Below, one piece after another: positions 62,754-64,000 of a DNA stretch of 64,000 bases. This DNA comes from CAG-698 sp964385755. Lineage in GTDB: Bacteria; Bacillota_I; Bacilli_A; ML615J-28; CAG-698. Both the position numbers and the translations under genes were made by a program. Position 1 is the first letter of the stretch. Every line of letters starts with the position of its first letter. Where the stretch lies: NCBI GenBank assembly GCA_964385755.1, contig CAYLPZ010000001.1, forward strand, positions 62,001-126,000, written 5' to 3'. The notes beneath the pieces were generated by a model. It searched no databases. It saw only the letters and a program-made list of their open reading frames with translations, and had not been told where the DNA came from.

Positions 62754-63158
62754 TTATTTTTTTAGTAATTTTTCTAAATCATCTTTATATCTTGTATTAA
62801 TTAATATTTTCTTTTCTTTACAAAAAACAAGAAATTGATAAAATTCTGATTTTCTATATCTTTTACAATTATAGGTTTTTATATCTTAAAATTGAACTTC
62901 AACGCTTTTAAATAAAGTTTTTAAAACTATTTTTTCATTAGTAACTACAACCTTATATTTATAAGAATATAGATATCCATAAAGAAAATAACAACCAACT
63001 AATATGAAAAATACTTCTCCTAAAATAAACTCAATAGTTTTAATATTGTTCCATATTAATACTAAAGGAAATAAGGCATCTAATACGAAGAATATTATCA
63101 TCGGATTCATCCATACTTTACTTTCTTTTACCATATCATCTTTAATAATAATATCCAT
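62754..63158 (-). pseudogene. PH-like membrane protein gene broken by an in-frame stop; possible immunity gene
   Basis: ATG 63158 has GGAGG five bases upstream. The frame encodes two membrane segments (PMIIFFVLDALFPLVLIW and FILGEVFFILVGCYFLYGYL) and the start of a PH-like domain (KVVVTNEKIVLKTLFKSVEV). It meets TAA at 62886-62888. The same frame then continues for 43 codons (KTYNCKRYRKSEFYQFLVF, KILINTRYKDDLEKLLKK) to TAA at 62754, completing the domain. So a single nonsense change probably broke a 134-residue protein. It follows an RHS tip remnant, as immunity genes of polymorphic toxins do. Truncated translation of 90 residues is possible. Confidence 0.7.
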
Positions 63159-63169
63159 AAAAACCTCCA

Positions 63170-63442
63170 CTAATTAAATATGTATATTAGAACAACAACA
63201 CATACAGCAGTAGCTGCCACCGCTCTTGCACCTGGCATAGGTATTGCAGCAATTACTCCACATGCGGCATACGCTAATGCTAATGTTCCCAAACATATAC
63301 TAACAGTTGTTTCATTAATACTTTCATAATCTAAATACACAAGACTATCAGGACTTATAAAGATACAAAGCTTAGGCGAATAATACCTAGACTTACAATA
63401 GTATAATCCACTCTCGACTGGACTATTACGAGTATCCTCGTT
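63170..63442 (-). pseudogene. RHS-repeat C-terminal remnant with hydrophobic tip
   Basis: A frame without a start codon. It encodes an RHS core end: SGLYYCKSRYYSPKL, then IFISPDSLVYLDYESINE, the well-known GLYY-x-RYY-xP/RFISPDS signature. The expected NGLNLYxYC ending is missing. Instead an abrupt hydrophobic stretch (TLALAYAACGVIAAIPM, then AVAATAVCVVVLIYIF) runs to TAG at 63170. All upstream RHS repeats are gone; a nuclease gene abuts it. It is a displaced toxin-tip cassette or deletion scar. The stop overlaps the ribosome binding site of the PH-like gene. Confidence 0.78.
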
Positions 63443-63448
63443 TAAAAA

Positions 63449-64000
63449 TTATATTTCTTTTTTAACAATAGTAATTAACTCTTCAATTGAAGGTAATTCG
63501 TTTTGTAAGTTTTCTGGTAAGTAATCTTTAATTCTATATTCACTTACTCCCATTGGTTTATTCATATCTCTTAGAGTATATTCAGCAATGACATTATTTT
63601 TATGTCTACATAGTAATAAACCAATTGTTGGATTATCATTTTTTTCTTTAACTTGTTCATCAATAGCTGTTAAGTAAAAACTTAACTTACCAGCATATTC
63701 AGGTTTAAATTCACCAACTTTAAGTTCTATAACAACATAACATTTTAATTTAATATTATAGAATAATAAATCAATATAATAGTCTTCACCAGCTACTTCT
63801 AAATGATATTGATGACCTACAAAGGCAAAGCCCTTACCTAATTCGAGTAAAACTTTAGTTATATTATTAATCAAAGCATCTTCTAAGTCTTTTTCCACTG
63901 CGTCCTCTTTTAATTCAATAAAATCAAACACATAAGGATCTTTCATGGTTTCTAATGCTAATTCACTTTGTGGACTAGAAAGTTTTGTAGGAAAATTTGA
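63449..64000 (-). CDS. YhcG/DUF1016-family PD-(D/E)xK nuclease-like protein (5' partial)
   Basis: The C-terminal 183 residues of a YhcG-type protein; the frame is open to the right edge, so the start lies outside and the ATG at 63946 is internal. LSSPQSELALETMKDPYVFDF is the family's linker to the nuclease domain. DYYIDLLFYN and KCYVVIELKVGEFKPEYAGKL carry the PD-(D/E)xK Asp and ExK residues, and NPTIGLLLCRHKNN follows. Such proteins often accompany restriction-modification or mobile loci. Function is not established. Confidence 0.88.
   Translation of the reverse strand, partial: SNFPTKLSSPQSELALETMKDPYVFDFIELKEDAVEKDLEDALINNITKVLLELGKGFAFVGHQYHLEVAGEDYYIDLLFYNIKLKCYVVIELKVGEFKPEYAGKLSFYLTAIDEQVKEKNDNPTIGLLLCRHKNNVIAEYTLRDMNKPMGVSEYRIKDYLPENLQNELPSIEELITIVKKEI

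Noticed and set aside
1..64000. tRNA or rRNA genes
   Set aside because: No cloverleaf-like T-arm signature or rRNA sequence was recognised in the intergenic regions, although a covariance-model scan would be decisive.

Overview
The window is very AT-rich DNA from a low-GC Bacillota (Firmicutes), most likely an endospore former in or near the Bacilli/Erysipelotrichia. The evidence is a late sporulation sigma factor (sigK), its processing protease and that protease's regulator (spoIVFB/spoIVFA), a YlmC/YmxH protein, a meso-diaminopimelate-type MurE (DNPR motif), strong GGAGG ribosome binding sites and a valine T-box. No rRNA, tRNA or CRISPR array was recognised.

Left part (1-5.3 kb): a minus-strand housekeeping run yqeG-yqeH-yqeK-rsfS-ylmC, then a glucokinase fused to a metallo-beta-lactamase domain that runs off the left edge. 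sigK is divergent on the plus strand. From 5.3 to 26 kb lies an unusual block: a six-gene minus-strand operon (vWA membrane protein, two giant tubulin/FtsZ-like proteins, a coiled-coil membrane protein, a giant helicase-like membrane protein, a transglutaminase-like protein) and a divergent membrane/Rossmann/RyR-domain gene. It looks like a multi-component envelope or membrane-remodelling machine of unknown function.

Middle (26-53.8 kb): mostly conserved genes. They include a ROK-like protein, greA, a tRNA wobble-uridine hydroxylation/methylation operon (trmR-trhP-trhP), a helix-turn-helix/TPR regulator, a YgjP peptidase, spoIVFA-spoIVFB, radC, an ATP-grasp ligase, valS with its T-box, an orphan prepilin, murE-mraY-murD, rimO, pckA, mraZ-rsmH and rpmF-yceD. 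An IS1182-type element sits in the shared rimO/pckA terminator and has duplicated that hairpin.

Right part (53.9-64 kb): a defence and mobile island. A regulator, a PLD-SNF2 helicase and an adenine methyltransferase form a tight restriction-modification operon. The methyltransferase 3' end faces an inverted, silent, homologous alternative specificity tail. A 19-bp perfect inverted repeat lies in frame in both copies, and a serine recombinase gene sits at the edge: a predicted phase-variable specificity switch. Beyond it are an RHS-repeat C-terminal remnant, a broken PH-like membrane gene that may be its immunity gene, and a partial YhcG-type nuclease.
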